From Treponema sp. (GTDB taxonomy: Bacteria > Spirochaetota > Spirochaetia > Treponematales > Treponemataceae): a DNA stretch of 6,548 nt. The notes under the pieces are model-generated. The model was not told where the DNA came from, made no database searches, and worked only from the letters and a program-made list of their open reading frames with translations. The stretch covers positions 1 through 6,548 of the forward strand of contig JAGADS010000138.1 of NCBI GenBank assembly GCA_017613485.1, in the 5' to 3' direction. Positions 6,431-6,548 of the stretch are shown piece by piece. Each line of letters opens with the position of its first letter. Position 1 is the stretch's first letter. The position numbers and the translations under genes are program-made.

Positions 6431-6548
6431 ATGAAAATAAGATTATTAATCCTTTCTGTTTGCCTTTTAATTGTTTTTTCTTCATGCTCATCTAAAAGCA
6501 AAGAGAATGCAATTGCACAGAATGATGTTACCTCAGAATCAATTACAC
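6431..6548 (+). CDS. Lipoprotein, N-terminal fragment (function unknown)
   Basis: Only the first 39 codons are inside the window. They encode a basic start (MKIR), a hydrophobic stretch and a cysteine at residue 19 in VFSSC, followed by a polar, Ser/Lys/Asn-rich tail. This is a type II (lipoprotein) signal peptide with a relaxed lipobox, since Phe is at -3, as often found in spirochaetes. GGAG (6420-6423) lies seven bases before the ATG, supporting the start. It begins 44 bases after znuB on the same strand with no terminator between, so it is probably in the znuCB operon. It could be the metal-binding lipoprotein (ZnuA/TroA) that the transporter needs, but nothing in the visible 39 residues proves that. 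Confidence 0.75.
   Translation, partial: MKIRLLILSVCLLIVFSSCSSKSKENAIAQNDVTSESIT

Overview
The window looks like ordinary chromosome from an anaerobic, fermentative bacterium, with one unusual insertion. A host-associated Treponema-like spirochaete is my best guess. The reasons are a ferredoxin-linked 2-oxoacid oxidoreductase, moderate GC, and a lipoprotein signal whose lipobox (Phe at -3) is looser than the usual Leu-Ala-Gly-Cys and is common in spirochaetes. The metal-transporter and oxidoreductase proteins would also fit a Clostridia/Lachnospiraceae origin, so the taxonomic call is weak.

Left part (about 1-4750), all on the minus strand and read from right to left. A promoter at about 4722-4749 drives iorA (indolepyruvate:ferredoxin oxidoreductase alpha subunit, 2942-4684). 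It is followed by an N6-adenine DNA methyltransferase of the D12/alpha class (1787-2887), then iorB (beta subunit, 1209-1775). After a 135-base gap that holds a plausible internal promoter comes a phenylacetate-CoA ligase (paaK), which runs off the left edge. IorA and IorB form one enzyme interconverting aryl-pyruvates and aryl-acetyl-CoA with ferredoxin. PaaK interconverts aryl-acetates and their CoA thioesters. Together they make a short path between aromatic amino acids and aryl-acetates that could run in either direction.

The methyltransferase is the odd member. It separates two subunits of one enzyme, is visibly more AT-rich than iorA, and has no restriction nuclease beside it in this window.

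Right part (4773-6548), plus strand. A strong sigma70-type promoter is followed immediately by a 15-bp Fur/Zur-like palindrome. Then come znuC (ATPase) and znuB (permease) of an ABC-3 family zinc/manganese importer, overlapping by 4 bases, and the start of a lipoprotein gene cut by the right edge. The divergent promoters of iorA and znuC share the interval 4685-4839. I see no RNA gene, CRISPR array, insertion sequence or convincing intrinsic terminator. No stretch longer than 300 bases lacks a gene.
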